From Bacteroidota bacterium (GTDB lineage Bacteria; Bacteroidota; Bacteroidia; Chitinophagales; Chitinophagaceae), in the NCBI GenBank assembly GCA_018267705.1, contig JAFDXX010000017.1, positions 124,001-188,000 on the forward strand: 64,000 bases of DNA. The letters run 5' to 3'. Below the pieces are notes generated by a model, which saw only the letters and a program-made list of their open reading frames with translations, was not told the origin of the DNA and ran no database searches. Shown in pieces: positions 1 to 7,995 of this stretch. The translations under genes were made by a program, and so were the position numbers. Within the stretch, counting starts at the first letter, position 1. Each line of letters starts with the position of its first letter.

Positions 1-218
1 GTTCTTTGAAAAATAATGTACTTCCCGTTATAACTCCAATATGCTTCTGCATTATCTCCGCCAAAAGTTAATTGCTGAATATTTTTAAAATGTTTTTCAT
101 CTGTATATAAAACTGTATCGGTTGTTGCAGATTTTATTAATAATGAATGTTTAGTAATAAAAGAACTGCCTACAATAACAATTACTAAAAATGATAATAG
201 GGGAAAATATTTTTTCAT
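1..218 (-). CDS. PD40/TolB-like beta-propeller protein, N-terminal fragment (runs off window)
   Basis: The first 72 codons of a minus-strand gene are visible; the remainder lies before base 1. It starts MKKYFPLLSFLVIVIVGSS, a hydrophobic signal peptide or anchor. Around residues 44-71 it reads HFKNIQQLTFGGDNAEAYW followed by SYNGKYIIFQR. This is the usual form of a PD40 (WD40-like) repeat as found in TolB-type periplasmic beta-propellers: Q-L-T-F-G-G then a serine-containing turn and a hydrophobic strand. The product is therefore probably exported. The family is broad and many members have no known substrate, so no role is assigned. It is divergent from the TPR lipoprotein gene, with an 84-base shared upstream region. 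Confidence 0.6.
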   Translation of the reverse strand, partial: MKKYFPLLSFLVIVIVGSSFITKHSLLIKSATTDTVLYTDEKHFKNIQQLTFGGDNAEAYWSYNGKYIIFQR

Positions 219-290
219 GATATTTTGTTAATAATTCGGCAAATGTAATTCTACAATAAAATCCAATTGTCATAGAACTGCAAGGAAAGT

Positions 291-298
291 TAAGTTTG
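291..298 (+). promoter_or_regulatory. Bacteroidota-type -7 promoter box (TAAGTTTG)
   Basis: TAAGTTTG matches the Bacteroidota -7 consensus TAnnTTTG exactly, and a TTG at 267-269 lies about 21 bases upstream as a possible -33 element. The box ends only 4 bases before the ATG at 303, so transcription would begin at or within a few bases of the start codon (a leaderless or near-leaderless message). Confidence 0.5.
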
Positions 299-302
299 CA
301 GT

Positions 303-1094
303 ATGAAAAATATATGGTTATGTTTATTATTAATAGGGATATTTATTTCTTGCAATAATAAAAAAGAAAGCAAAAAAAATAATGCTGTACAAGAAACTAT
401 TGTAACAAACTTAAAATCAAAAATTGCTAAAAGCCCCGATAGTATTGGATTACACTTACAATTAGTAGATGCATTAGACAGCTTAAATGATTATACAAAT
501 GCTATATCTGAAATGAATGGGTTAATAAAAAAAGACAGTTTAAACTATGCTTTTTGGTATAGGTTAGGGCAGTTATACAGCAGTGCAAAAGATACGGTGA
601 GTGCCATACAATCGTACAGTAAAGCAATTAAAGTATATCCTGCACCCGATGCTGTTTTAAGTTTAGCTAATTTATATGCTGAAACAAAAAACAGTACAGC
701 TTTACAATTAACCGATTTTATTCTAACTATGCGTTTGGGTAGAGAATACAATGCTCATTGCTATTTTATAAAAGGTGTTTTTTTTGCTAGAACAAACAAT
801 AAACAAAAAGCAATTAGTTTTTTTGATGAATGTATAAACAACAATTTTAATTATCCTGAAGCTTATTTAGAAAAAGGTTTTATATTATTTGATGCAGGGA
901 AAAAAGAAGATGCATTAAAAACATTTACCATGTGTATTACGGTAAACAATACTTATGCCGATGGGTATTATTGGGTGGCTAAATGTAATGAAGCACTAAA
1001 CAATAAAGCAGCAGCTATAACCAACTATCAAACAGCTTTACAACTTGATGCCAATATGCAAGAAGCTAAAAATGCTTTGCAAAGATTGAAGTAA
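303..1094 (+). CDS. TPR-repeat lipoprotein
   Basis: This 263-residue protein begins with a lipoprotein signal peptide whose lipobox ends FISC, with the lipidated cysteine at residue 17 followed by Asn-Asn and a charged linker. The rest, about residues 40-263, is a run of helical tetratricopeptide repeats; recognisable units include WYRLGQLYSSAKDTVSAIQSY, AYLEKGFILFDAGKKEDALKT and GYYWVAKCNEALNNKAAAI. TPR solenoids mediate protein-protein contacts, so this is probably an outer-membrane or periplasm-facing scaffold. Partners cannot be told from the sequence. It is followed by rpe after 82 bases but rpe has its own promoter-like box, so co-transcription is uncertain. Confidence 0.85.
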   Translation: MKNIWLCLLLIGIFISCNNKKESKKNNAVQETIVTNLKSKIAKSPDSIGLHLQLVDALDSLNDYTNAISEMNGLIKKDSLNYAFWYRLGQLYSSAKDTVSAIQSYSKAIKVYPAPDAVLSLANLYAETKNSTALQLTDFILTMRLGREYNAHCYFIKGVFFARTNNKQKAISFFDECINNNFNYPEAYLEKGFILFDAGKKEDALKTFTMCITVNNTYADGYYWVAKCNEALNNKAAAITNYQTALQLDANMQEAKNALQRLK

Positions 1095-1126
1095 GTTTAA
1101 AAATTTAAGACAACAATTGAAAAGTT

Positions 1127-1134
1127 TATCTTTG
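1127..1134 (+). promoter_or_regulatory. Possible -7 promoter box for rpe (TATCTTTG)
   Basis: TATCTTTG matches TAnnTTTG and lies 43 bases before the rpe ATG, a normal leader length. No good TTG-type -33 element sits at the expected distance, so this is a weak call. Confidence 0.35.
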
Positions 1135-1176
1135 AATTTATCATTAGTAATTTATAATTTATAACTCATAACTTTT

Positions 1177-1827
1177 ATGGCACTTATTGCTCCCTCATTA
1201 TTAGCAAGTAATTTTTTAAAACTGCAAGAAGAATGTGAAATGCTGAACAACAGCAGTGCCGATTGGTATCATTTAGATGTAATGGATGGAAGATTTGTAC
1301 CTAATATAAGTTTCGGATTACCCATTGTAGAACAAATACGCACCATTACTAAAAAACCTTTAGATGTACATTTAATGATTGTTGAGCCCGAAAAATATAT
1401 TATAGATTTTAAAAATGCAGGAGCAGATCATATAACTATTCATTACGAAGCATGTATTCATTTACATAGAAATATTGAACAAATAAAAAGTTTAGGATTA
1501 AAGGCCGGTGTTGCATTAAATCCACACACACCTATTATTTTGTTAGAAGATATTATTACTTATGTTGATATAGTTTTATTAATGAGTGTGAATCCTGGTT
1601 TTGGTGGACAAAAGTTTATTCCAAACACAGTAGATAAAATAAGAAGTTTAAAAAAATTAATTCATCAAACAGGCTCTCAAGCTTTAATTGAAATTGATGG
1701 TGGTGTTACTGTAGAAAACGCAGGTGCATTATTGCATACAGGTGCAGATGTATTAGTAGCCGGTAATACTGTATTTAAAAGTGCAAATCCAACAGAAACA
1801 ATTTTAAAACTAAAAACTTCAGATTAA
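1177..1827 (+). CDS. rpe: Ribulose-phosphate 3-epimerase
   Basis: The enzyme interconverts D-ribulose 5-phosphate and D-xylulose 5-phosphate in the non-oxidative pentose phosphate pathway, in the cytoplasm. At 216 residues it has the family's normal length and spans the whole TIM barrel. Signature segments are present in order: SLLASNF near the N-terminus with the catalytic-loop serine, LDVMDGRFVPNISFG carrying the metal-binding His and catalytic Asp, DVHLMI with the second metal His, the phosphate-gripping SVNPGFGGQKF loop, and EIDGGV with the second catalytic Asp. The ATG follows an AT-rich leader without a Shine-Dalgarno site, as expected in this phylum. A strong hairpin terminator follows the stop codon. 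Confidence 0.97.
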   Translation: MALIAPSLLASNFLKLQEECEMLNNSSADWYHLDVMDGRFVPNISFGLPIVEQIRTITKKPLDVHLMIVEPEKYIIDFKNAGADHITIHYEACIHLHRNIEQIKSLGLKAGVALNPHTPIILLEDIITYVDIVLLMSVNPGFGGQKFIPNTVDKIRSLKKLIHQTGSQALIEIDGGVTVENAGALLHTGADVLVAGNTVFKSANPTETILKLKTSD

Positions 1828-1853
1828 GTATCAATAACAACTTAGTATAATAA

Positions 1854-1890
1854 AAAGGCTTTGCAGTTTAATTGCAAAGCCTTTGTTTGT
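1854..1890 (+). terminator. Rho-independent terminator after rpe
   Basis: Arms AAAGGCTTTGCA (1854-1865) and TGCAAAGCCTTT (1873-1884) form a perfect 12-bp stem with a 7-base loop, followed by a T-rich tract. It separates rpe from the oppositely oriented tRNA gene and could serve both strands. Confidence 0.8.
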
Positions 1891-1898
1891 TGTTTCTG

Positions 1899-1972
1899 TC
1901 GGGAGGACAGGATTCGAACCTGCGACCCCCTGGTCCCAAACCAGGTATTCTACCGGGCTGAACTACCTCCCG
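1899..1972 (-). tRNA. tRNA-Pro (anticodon TGG)
   Basis: Read on the minus strand this 74-base segment folds as a full cloverleaf. The acceptor stem pairs CGGGAGG with CCTCCCG (discriminator A). The anticodon stem CCTGG/CCAGG encloses the loop TTTGGGA with anticodon TGG. The T-arm contains GGTTCGAATCC, and the D-arm contains AGTTCAGCCCGGTAG. The CCA end is not encoded. It reads all or most proline CCN codons by wobble. Confidence 0.96.
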
Positions 1973-2157
1973 AACACGCACTTACTAATCTGTAACGGGC
2001 GGCAAAAATAGGGGTTGAATGTTTTTGAACAAAATAAAAATATTGAAATCTTGTTGTAGCAATTTCTTTTAAAATATTTTAAGTTGTTCTTTCAATATCA
2101 TTGCAGCGTTACAAAAGCTTATTATCTGCTAGAATTATATGAATTAAAAAAAATAAA

Positions 2158-2565
2158 ATGCTCGTTAATCTTTATCTTCGAGCAACTTTTAAAATTACCC
2201 CAATGCTACTTTTTGTAACAGGTTTAATGAATGATATGGATGAAGTTGATTTGAAAGAAATGTTTGAATTATATGGTGAAGTAAAATCTGCAAAAGTTAT
2301 TTACGATAAGTTTACACAAAAAAGCCGTGGCTTTGGATTTGTTGAAATGCCCGTTGATATTGAAGCAGAAGAAACAATTACTTTATTAAATGGAGTTACA
2401 TTGGGAAGAAAAAAATTAACAGTACAAAAAGCAGAACAGCAATCTGGTGGTGGCGGTGGAAGAGATAACCGTAACAACAGCCCTTATAACAGAAATAGTG
2501 AAGGCAACAGATTTAATAATAATAGAAGAGATGATGGTAATCGTGGTGGTGGTTATAACCGATAA
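2158..2565 (+). CDS. RRM-type RNA-binding protein with Gly/Asn/Arg-rich tail
   Basis: One RNA-recognition motif fills about residues 16-94. RNP2 is LLFVTGL (17-23) and RNP1 is RGFGFVEM (57-64), with the aromatic side chains that stack on RNA bases. From residue 95 the tail is a low-complexity stretch rich in Gly, Asn and Arg with RGG-like and RDD units. Proteins of this type in cyanobacteria and Bacteroidota bind single-stranded RNA and are often cold-induced. The start is uncertain: ATG 2158 has an A-rich lead typical of this genome, but ATG 2203 would place the RRM directly at the N-terminus, as in most relatives, giving 120 residues. The gene converges with the M20 amidohydrolase gene. Confidence 0.88.
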   Translation: MLVNLYLRATFKITPMLLFVTGLMNDMDEVDLKEMFELYGEVKSAKVIYDKFTQKSRGFGFVEMPVDIEAEETITLLNGVTLGRKKLTVQKAEQQSGGGGGRDNRNNSPYNRNSEGNRFNNNRRDDGNRGGGYNR

Positions 2566-2581
2566 TATGCTTTTGCTATAA

Positions 2582-3775
2582 TTATAATTTGGCTTGCATA
2601 CCTAACCATGCCATTATACTCATTCCTATTTCAATAGCACGTTCATCTATATTAAATTTGGGTGTATGCACATTATGTACAATATCTTCTGATTCATTTC
2701 TAACACCTAATCTATAAAAACATCCGGGTATTAATTGTGTGTAATAACCAAAATCTTCGGCACCCATTCTCATTTCTGTTTCTTCTACATTTTCTTTTCC
2801 AATAAAATCATTGGCTAATTGCCAAGCATGTTCTGTTAGTGTTACATCATTATCAACAGTAGGATATCCAACATCAATATGTAAATCAATTTCGGCACCC
2901 ATACTTTCTACTAACTCAACCGATATTTTTTTTATTAGTGCATGAGCTTTATAACGCCATACTTCATCCATTGCTCTAAAGGTTCCCATTAGCTTTACTT
3001 CACTGGGAATAACATTGGTTGTATGCCCGCCTTGAATAGAGCAAATGCTTAATACAGAAGGTGCTTGCGGATTTTTATTTCTTGAAATAATTTGTTGTAA
3101 TGCTACAATTAAATGTGATGCAATTAAAATTGTATCGGCTGTTAAATGCGGAGCTGCTGCATGACCACCTTTGCCTTTAATGGTAATATAAATTTCATCT
3201 GCACTTGCCATTACTCTTCCTTTTCTAAAACTTAATTTACCAAAATTTAAACCGGGGTGAACATGCAACCCAAATATACCTTGTGGTTTGGGGTTTTCTA
3301 AAACGCCTTCTTTAATTAATAAACTTGCTCCACCAGGATTTTTTTCTTCGCCTGGTTGAAAAATTAGTTTAATTGTTCCTTCCCATTGGTCTTTTAACTC
3401 ATTTAAAATTTTTGCTGCTCCTAATAAAATGGTGGTATGCACATCGTGTCCGCAAGCATGCATTACGCCAATGTTTTTTGATTTGTATTCAACATTATTT
3501 TCTTCTGTAATAGGCAGTGCATCTATATCTGCACGTAGTGCAATAATTCTGCTTTCTGCATTTTTACCTTTTATTAAACCAATAACTCCTGTGGTTGCTT
3601 TTACTTCGTAAGGAATATTAAATTCGGTTAGTTTTTTTTGAATGAATGTGGATGTTTCAAATTCTTTATAACTTAATTCGGGATGTGCATGTAAGTGGTG
3701 GCGAACATTTATAAACTCATTGGCATAATTGTTTGCCAATAGTTTTATTTTATCTTTTAACGAGTTTGTATTCAT
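2582..3775 (-). CDS. M20D-family amidohydrolase / N-acyl-amino-acid deacylase
   Basis: A 397-residue, probably cytoplasmic, metallopeptidase of the M20D group (IAA-amino-acid and hippurate hydrolase relatives). Metal-binding segments are visible: HACGHDVH at residues 106-113, PGEEKNPGGA at 141-150 with the catalytic Glu pair, and GAEDFGYY near the C-terminus. The middle of the protein carries the dimerisation domain, with KGKGGHAAAPH at its start. The family cleaves amide bonds of N-acylated amino acids or related conjugates; the natural substrate cannot be read from sequence. It is the last gene of the minus-strand run from deoC and starts 23 bases after the SPOR gene, so co-transcription with that gene is likely. 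Confidence 0.92.
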   Translation of the reverse strand: MNTNSLKDKIKLLANNYANEFINVRHHLHAHPELSYKEFETSTFIQKKLTEFNIPYEVKATTGVIGLIKGKNAESRIIALRADIDALPITEENNVEYKSKNIGVMHACGHDVHTTILLGAAKILNELKDQWEGTIKLIFQPGEEKNPGGASLLIKEGVLENPKPQGIFGLHVHPGLNFGKLSFRKGRVMASADEIYITIKGKGGHAAAPHLTADTILIASHLIVALQQIISRNKNPQAPSVLSICSIQGGHTTNVIPSEVKLMGTFRAMDEVWRYKAHALIKKISVELVESMGAEIDLHIDVGYPTVDNDVTLTEHAWQLANDFIGKENVEETEMRMGAEDFGYYTQLIPGCFYRLGVRNESEDIVHNVHTPKFNIDERAIEIGMSIMAWLGMQAKL

Positions 3776-3798
3776 TAATTTATAGAAAATTAATATAA

Positions 3799-4239
3799 TT
3801 AGTTATTGTTGCTTTCATCGGTATCTTTAAAAGTATATTCAATTGCATCGGCAATTATATACACACCCGATGTGTAGTGTTTGTTAAGCAATGTTCTAAA
3901 ATCTTCAGCATCTTCTTTCTTTAAAAAATTTCCGATACGTACTTTAAAGTTAGGCGATTGAAAAATGAGATATACTTTTTGATCGGGAAATTTGGTAAGC
4001 AAATCTGTTTTTATTTTTAAAGCTTCTTCTCGGTTGTTTGTGCTTATTACTTGTACTCTAAAGCCTTTGTATAAACCGTTGCTTGTTGTGAGTGCAGCAC
4101 GCTTATTTAACATTGCTTGTTTTTCGGAAAGAATATTTAAGCGGGGGTCTTTACGAACAATAACTGTATCGTTTGCAAAAGAGTTTTTTGCAATAAAAAC
4201 GAAACAAAGAATAAATGGAATGATTTTTACATTCATCAT
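3799..4239 (-). CDS. Secreted SPOR-domain protein
   Basis: This 146-residue protein has an N-terminal signal peptide (about residues 1-22) and a SPOR domain over about residues 57-135: YKGFRVQVISTNNREEALKI, then KVYLIFQSPNFKVRIGNF and a final helix with DAEDFRTLL. SPOR domains bind denuded peptidoglycan glycan strands, often at the division site. The protein is essentially a signal peptide plus SPOR, with no enzymatic domain, so it could be a cell-wall anchor or adaptor. It lies 24 bases after the short aldehyde dehydrogenase and 23 bases before the amidohydrolase. An ATG one codon downstream (4236) is an equally possible start. Confidence 0.88.
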   Translation of the reverse strand: MMNVKIIPFILCFVFIAKNSFANDTVIVRKDPRLNILSEKQAMLNKRAALTTSNGLYKGFRVQVISTNNREEALKIKTDLLTKFPDQKVYLIFQSPNFKVRIGNFLKKEDAEDFRTLLNKHYTSGVYIIADAIEYTFKDTDESNNN

Positions 4240-4263
4240 TTAAAATTTATTATTCATTATTTT

Positions 4264-5220
4264 TTAATACCCTGCTTTAGCACCGCCAATATTTTCAATA
4301 GGATGCCATGTTGTTTTAATTTCTTGTGTATCAGAAATAAAGTAAGGAGATTCTGCTTCGCTGCTATTCCAATCAATGTTATCATAAAGCAGAATACGTT
4401 TTACATTTTGTGCTGCTTTTTCTTGAATAAGTTTTTTATTGGTTTCATCACGCTCGCAATAAACAGTTGCATTTACATCCATATGGTCTGCAAAATATTT
4501 TATCAGCTCAGTTGGTTTACCGGTAAGAATATTGATTACGCCACTCGGTACATCGCTTGAATGAATAACTTCTGCAAATGTTATGGCACATAATGGTTTT
4601 GTTTCACTTGCTAACACTACGCAAGTATTGCCACCTGCAATAACCGGGGCAATTACAGAAACTAAACCTATTAATGAATTGTTTTGTGGTGCTATAATGG
4701 CTACAACACCTGTGGGTTCAGGAACAGAAAAATTAAAATGAGAAGAGGCAACCGGGTTTACTGTTCCAAAAAGTTGTTGGTATTTATCGCACCAGCCGGC
4801 ATAATAAATTAATCTGTCTATTGCGGTATTTACTTCTGCTTCGGCTTGGGTTGGTGTGGCATCTTGTTTTATAAGTTCATCAATAAATTGAATTTTTCTT
4901 CCTTCTAACATTTCGGCAATGCGATATAATATTTGTGAGCGGTTAAATGCTGCTCTTGTACTCCATCCTCCAAATGCACTTCTTGCTGCATTTACTGCAT
5001 CTCTAAAATCTTTTCTGCTGCTTAAGCATGCATTGGCTAATGCTTGTCCTGCTTTGTTTTTGGCTACATAATATCTTCCGCTTTCGGTGCGTGGAAATTG
5101 ACCGCCAATATATATTTTATATGTTTTTAATACTTCAACACGTTTGTTGGTAATGCCATTAGAATGGCCATTGCTGCTGAAAACTGTTGTTGCTTTTTTT
5201 GATATAGTTTTTGTTGCCAT
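4264..5220 (-). CDS. Non-catalytic aldehyde dehydrogenase-like protein (ALDH16 C-terminal-half type)
   Basis: At 318 residues this is an aldehyde dehydrogenase fold protein without the catalytic half. Residues 30-270 resemble the N-terminal and NAD-binding regions (KIYIGGQFPRTESGR, an AARSAFGGWSTR helix, PEPTGVVAIIAPQNNSL, GGNTCVVLASETKPL). The usual FTGS loop is absent, and there is no ELGGK glutamate and no catalytic cysteine. The C-terminus is intact and ordered, not a frameshifted stump: no remnant of the catalytic domain is visible in the 97 bases between the two dehydrogenase genes. It follows the full-length enzyme. Together they total 810 residues, close to two-domain ALDH16 proteins, whose second domain also lacks the catalytic cysteine. 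Probable role: structural partner of the upstream enzyme. Confidence 0.85.
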   Translation of the reverse strand: MATKTISKKATTVFSSNGHSNGITNKRVEVLKTYKIYIGGQFPRTESGRYYVAKNKAGQALANACLSSRKDFRDAVNAARSAFGGWSTRAAFNRSQILYRIAEMLEGRKIQFIDELIKQDATPTQAEAEVNTAIDRLIYYAGWCDKYQQLFGTVNPVASSHFNFSVPEPTGVVAIIAPQNNSLIGLVSVIAPVIAGGNTCVVLASETKPLCAITFAEVIHSSDVPSGVINILTGKPTELIKYFADHMDVNATVYCERDETNKKLIQEKAAQNVKRILLYDNIDWNSSEAESPYFISDTQEIKTTWHPIENIGGAKAGY

Positions 5221-5260
5221 AATATTTTTATTTCATAAAAGCTGAATAAAGAATTTTTAG

Positions 5261-5303
5261 TATAAGTGTGCGACGCAACAGAAGTTTAATTTTTATTCTG
5301 TTG
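5261..5303 (+). repeat. Interspersed structured repeat, copy A
   Basis: Contains the shared core AAGTGTGCGACGCAAC followed by a hairpin: CAACAGAA (5276-5283) pairs perfectly with TTCTGTTG (5296-5303) across a 12-base loop. It sits between the two aldehyde dehydrogenase genes, on the strand opposite to them. Related copies are at 6841-6870, 14121-14165 and 55185-55234. Confidence 0.7.
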
Positions 5304-5317
5304 TTTATTGCAAAATA

Positions 5318-6796
5318 TTAATGCACATTTAAATATGCACTTAATCCATGCAAACCGCCTTCTCTTCCAAAACCGCTTTCTTTGTAACCACCGAAAGGAG
5401 AGGTTGGATCAAACTTATTATAGGTATTTGCCCAAACTACACCTGCACGCATTTTGGTTGTTAAATTAAATATTTTAGAGCCTTTATCTGTCCATACGCC
5501 GGCACTTAATCCAAATGGTGTGTTGTTTGCTTTTTCAATTACTTCGTCGTCTGTTCTAAATGTTTGAACGGTTAATACGGGTCCAAAAATTTCTTCTTGT
5601 ACTATGCGACTACTTTGAGCAACATTGGTAAATAAAGTTGGACGAATGAAGTATCCTTTTTTAGGAAGCGGGCAATTGCTTTGATACATTTCTGCACCTT
5701 CTTTTTCTCCAATTTTTAAATATTTATGAATGGTTTCCATTTGTTGTTTAGAGTTAATGGCACCAATATCTGTATTCTTATCTAATGGATCTCCTACTAT
5801 TAAAGTTTCTAATCTGTCTTTTAATTTTCTTATTACTTCATCAAACACACTTTCTTGTACAAACAAACGAGAGCCTGCACAACAAACATGGCCTTGGTTA
5901 AAATATATTCCGTTAATAATGCCTTCTACTGCTTGATCAATAGGGGCATCATCAAAAATTATATTGGCAGCTTTTCCACCTAATTCAAGTGTAATTTTTT
6001 TGTTGGTTCCTGCAACGGCACGTTGAATAATTTTTCCAACATCTGTACTACCTGTAAAAGCAATTTTATTAATATCAGAATGGTTTACAATAGCGGCACC
6101 TGTTGCACCTGCACCGGTAATAATATTTACAACACCGGCAGGTAGTTCACTTTCTTGAATAATTTCTGCAAGCTTTAAAGCTGTTAGTGGTGTGGTTTCT
6201 GCGGGTTTTAATACAACAGTATTTCCGGTGGCTAATGCAGGTGCAATTTTCCATGCAGCCATTAATAAAGGAAAATTCCACGGAATAATTTGCCCTGCAA
6301 CGCCCAATGGTTTTGGGTTGCGGTTAGGAAAAGCATATTGCAATTTATCTGCCCAGCCTGCATAATAAAAGAAATGGTTAGCGGCAACAGGTACATCAAT
6401 ATCTCTACTTTCACGAATAGGTTTGCCACCATCTAAACTTTCAATTACGGCAAATTCTCTGGCACGTTCTTGAATCATTCTTGCAATACGATAAATATAT
6501 TTAGCTCTTTCTTTTGCAGGCATTTTACCCCACACATTATTGTAGGCTATTCTTGCTGCTTTTACGGCTTTATCTACATCGGCAGCATTGGCATCTGCCA
6601 CTTCACTTAGTTTTTCTTCTGTTGCAGGGTTAATGGTATCGAAATATTTTTTGCTTAATGGTTTTTCAAATTTTCCATTAATAAATAAATCATACTTAGC
6701 CTCAATCTTGGCAATACTTTTACTTTCAGGAGCAGGAGAGTAGCCCCATTTTGTATCGAAGTTTAATTTTAGTGTATTGTTTTTTGCTTTAGCCAT
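5318..6796 (-). CDS. NAD(P)-dependent aldehyde dehydrogenase (catalytic)
   Basis: Full-length ALDH of 492 residues. The oxidation chemistry is intact: PWNFPLLMAAWK in the coenzyme domain, FTGSTDVG in the nucleotide loop, general-base Glu271 in LELGGK, and nucleophile Cys305 in GHVCCAGSR (aligned with Cys302 of ALDH2). EIFGPVL and the C-terminal PFGGYKESGFGRE are also present. It would oxidise an aldehyde to the acid with NAD(P)+. The preceding gene in the same direction is deoC, which releases acetaldehyde, so acetaldehyde is a reasonable substrate guess. The following gene is a non-catalytic ALDH-like partner, so this is probably the catalytic half of a split ALDH16. Confidence 0.93.
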   Translation of the reverse strand: MAKAKNNTLKLNFDTKWGYSPAPESKSIAKIEAKYDLFINGKFEKPLSKKYFDTINPATEEKLSEVADANAADVDKAVKAARIAYNNVWGKMPAKERAKYIYRIARMIQERAREFAVIESLDGGKPIRESRDIDVPVAANHFFYYAGWADKLQYAFPNRNPKPLGVAGQIIPWNFPLLMAAWKIAPALATGNTVVLKPAETTPLTALKLAEIIQESELPAGVVNIITGAGATGAAIVNHSDINKIAFTGSTDVGKIIQRAVAGTNKKITLELGGKAANIIFDDAPIDQAVEGIINGIYFNQGHVCCAGSRLFVQESVFDEVIRKLKDRLETLIVGDPLDKNTDIGAINSKQQMETIHKYLKIGEKEGAEMYQSNCPLPKKGYFIRPTLFTNVAQSSRIVQEEIFGPVLTVQTFRTDDEVIEKANNTPFGLSAGVWTDKGSKIFNLTTKMRAGVVWANTYNKFDPTSPFGGYKESGFGREGGLHGLSAYLNVH

Positions 6797-6840
6797 TTTG
6801 TATATTTTATTTTATGTATCCAACTTTTGTAATACTATTT

Positions 6841-6870
6841 AAGTTTAGTTGCGTCGCACTCTTGTACTGT
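6841..6870 (-). repeat. Interspersed structured repeat, copy B
   Basis: The minus strand reads GTACAAGAGTGCGACGCAAC followed by TAAACTT, the same core as the other copies. Further along the same strand, CAACT and AGTTG can pair. It lies in the 182-base gap between deoC and the catalytic dehydrogenase, on the coding strand of the operon. The same gap also holds a short hairpin at 6926-6956 (AAGCAA/TTGCTT with GCG/CGC ends). Confidence 0.65.
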
Positions 6871-6978
6871 TTGTTTTCTATTCTTCATTACAAATTCAAA
6901 TTATTTATTTGAAATAATTTTGACTGCGTAACAAGCAAATTACTTTGTTGCTTCGCCTCTTTTTGTAATGATGATAGT

Positions 6979-7899
6979 TTAATCTATTGAAAAATAATTT
7001 GCACTTTGGTAAACTCCGGTTTTTTGAGTCATTAATTGCATTAATAAATCGTTTGCTAAGCTGCTTGCACCAAATCTAAACCATTCGTTATTCATCCATG
7101 CTTCGCCCAAAGTTTCTTTTAACATAACTAAATAATGTAATGCCAATTTTGCTTTGCTAATACCGCCGGCGGGTTTCATGGCAATCATTTTTCCGGTTTT
7201 ATAATAAAAATCTCTAATGGCTTCTAACATTACTAATGTAACAGGCATAGTAGCTGCGGGAGAAATTTTTCCGGTAGATGTTTTAATAAAATCTGCACCT
7301 GCATACATGGCAATATCGCTGGCTCTTCTAACTTTATCGTATGTTACTAATTCACCTGTTTCTAAAATAACTTTTAAACGTGCAGTGCCGCAGGCTTCTT
7401 TTATTTCGGCAATTTCATCAAAAACAAAATTGTAATCTCCTTCTAAAAATTTTCCTCTGCTAATTACCATATCTACTTCATCGGCACCTTCGTTTACTGC
7501 AAATTTGGTATCACGAATTTTTACGTCTTTAGGTGCTTGTCCACTAGGGAAAGCAGTTGCTACAGAAGCTACTTTTACACCTGAATTTCCTAATGCTTTT
7601 TTTGCTATGCGTACCATGCTTGGATAAACGCAAACGGCTGCAACGGTTGGTAAGTTTTCGTAAACATCGTGTAAATGTTGAGCTTTATAACATAGTTGTT
7701 TTACTTTTCCTTCGGTGTCTTTTCCTTCAAGGGTGGTTAAATCAATCATGTTTAAAGCTAATTTTAAGCCGTTAATTTTCGATTCTGTTTTTATACTTCT
7801 TTTGGTAAAACGAGAAGCTCTTTCTTCAACGCCTATTTGGTCTATACGCGGGCTTAGCCTAAAATCTGGGATAGAAAATGATAGAGTTTCTGCAATCAT
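6979..7899 (-). CDS. deoC: Deoxyribose-phosphate aldolase
   Basis: DeoC splits 2-deoxy-D-ribose 5-phosphate into acetaldehyde and glyceraldehyde 3-phosphate at the end of deoxynucleoside catabolism. The class I aldolase segments are clear: EVDMVISRG, KVILETGEL, the Schiff-base lysine in FIKTSTG (Lys206) and AMKPAGGI with the second active-site lysine. At 306 residues it belongs to the longer, eukaryote-like DERA group and not to the short (about 220-residue) type; the extra N-terminal 80 residues include an RASRFTKRSIK helix. Its neighbour downstream is an aldehyde dehydrogenase pair, which makes functional sense as removal of acetaldehyde. Confidence 0.95.
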   Translation of the reverse strand: MIAETLSFSIPDFRLSPRIDQIGVEERASRFTKRSIKTESKINGLKLALNMIDLTTLEGKDTEGKVKQLCYKAQHLHDVYENLPTVAAVCVYPSMVRIAKKALGNSGVKVASVATAFPSGQAPKDVKIRDTKFAVNEGADEVDMVISRGKFLEGDYNFVFDEIAEIKEACGTARLKVILETGELVTYDKVRRASDIAMYAGADFIKTSTGKISPAATMPVTLVMLEAIRDFYYKTGKMIAMKPAGGISKAKLALHYLVMLKETLGEAWMNNEWFRFGASSLANDLLMQLMTQKTGVYQSANYFSID

Positions 7900-7938
7900 A
7901 TTTTTTAAATTGAAAACATCAAATATAATGAAATAAAA

Positions 7939-7972
7939 TTGCCTATAAGCATATTGTAAAACTTATAGGCAA
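7939..7972 (-). terminator. Terminator downstream of secA
   Basis: Arms TTGCCTATAAG (7939-7949) and CTTATAGGCAA (7962-7972) form an 11-bp perfect stem with a 12-base loop. On the minus strand it is followed by a T-rich stretch and lies 24 bases after the secA stop codon. Confidence 0.75.
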
Positions 7973-7995
7973 TGTTTAGTATAGTGTTTGTACGG

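Noticed and set aside
4264..5220. Short aldehyde dehydrogenase as a pseudogene
   Set aside because: Intact frame, clean start and stop, no leftover catalytic domain sequence in the gap, and a match in size and place to an ALDH16 second domain.
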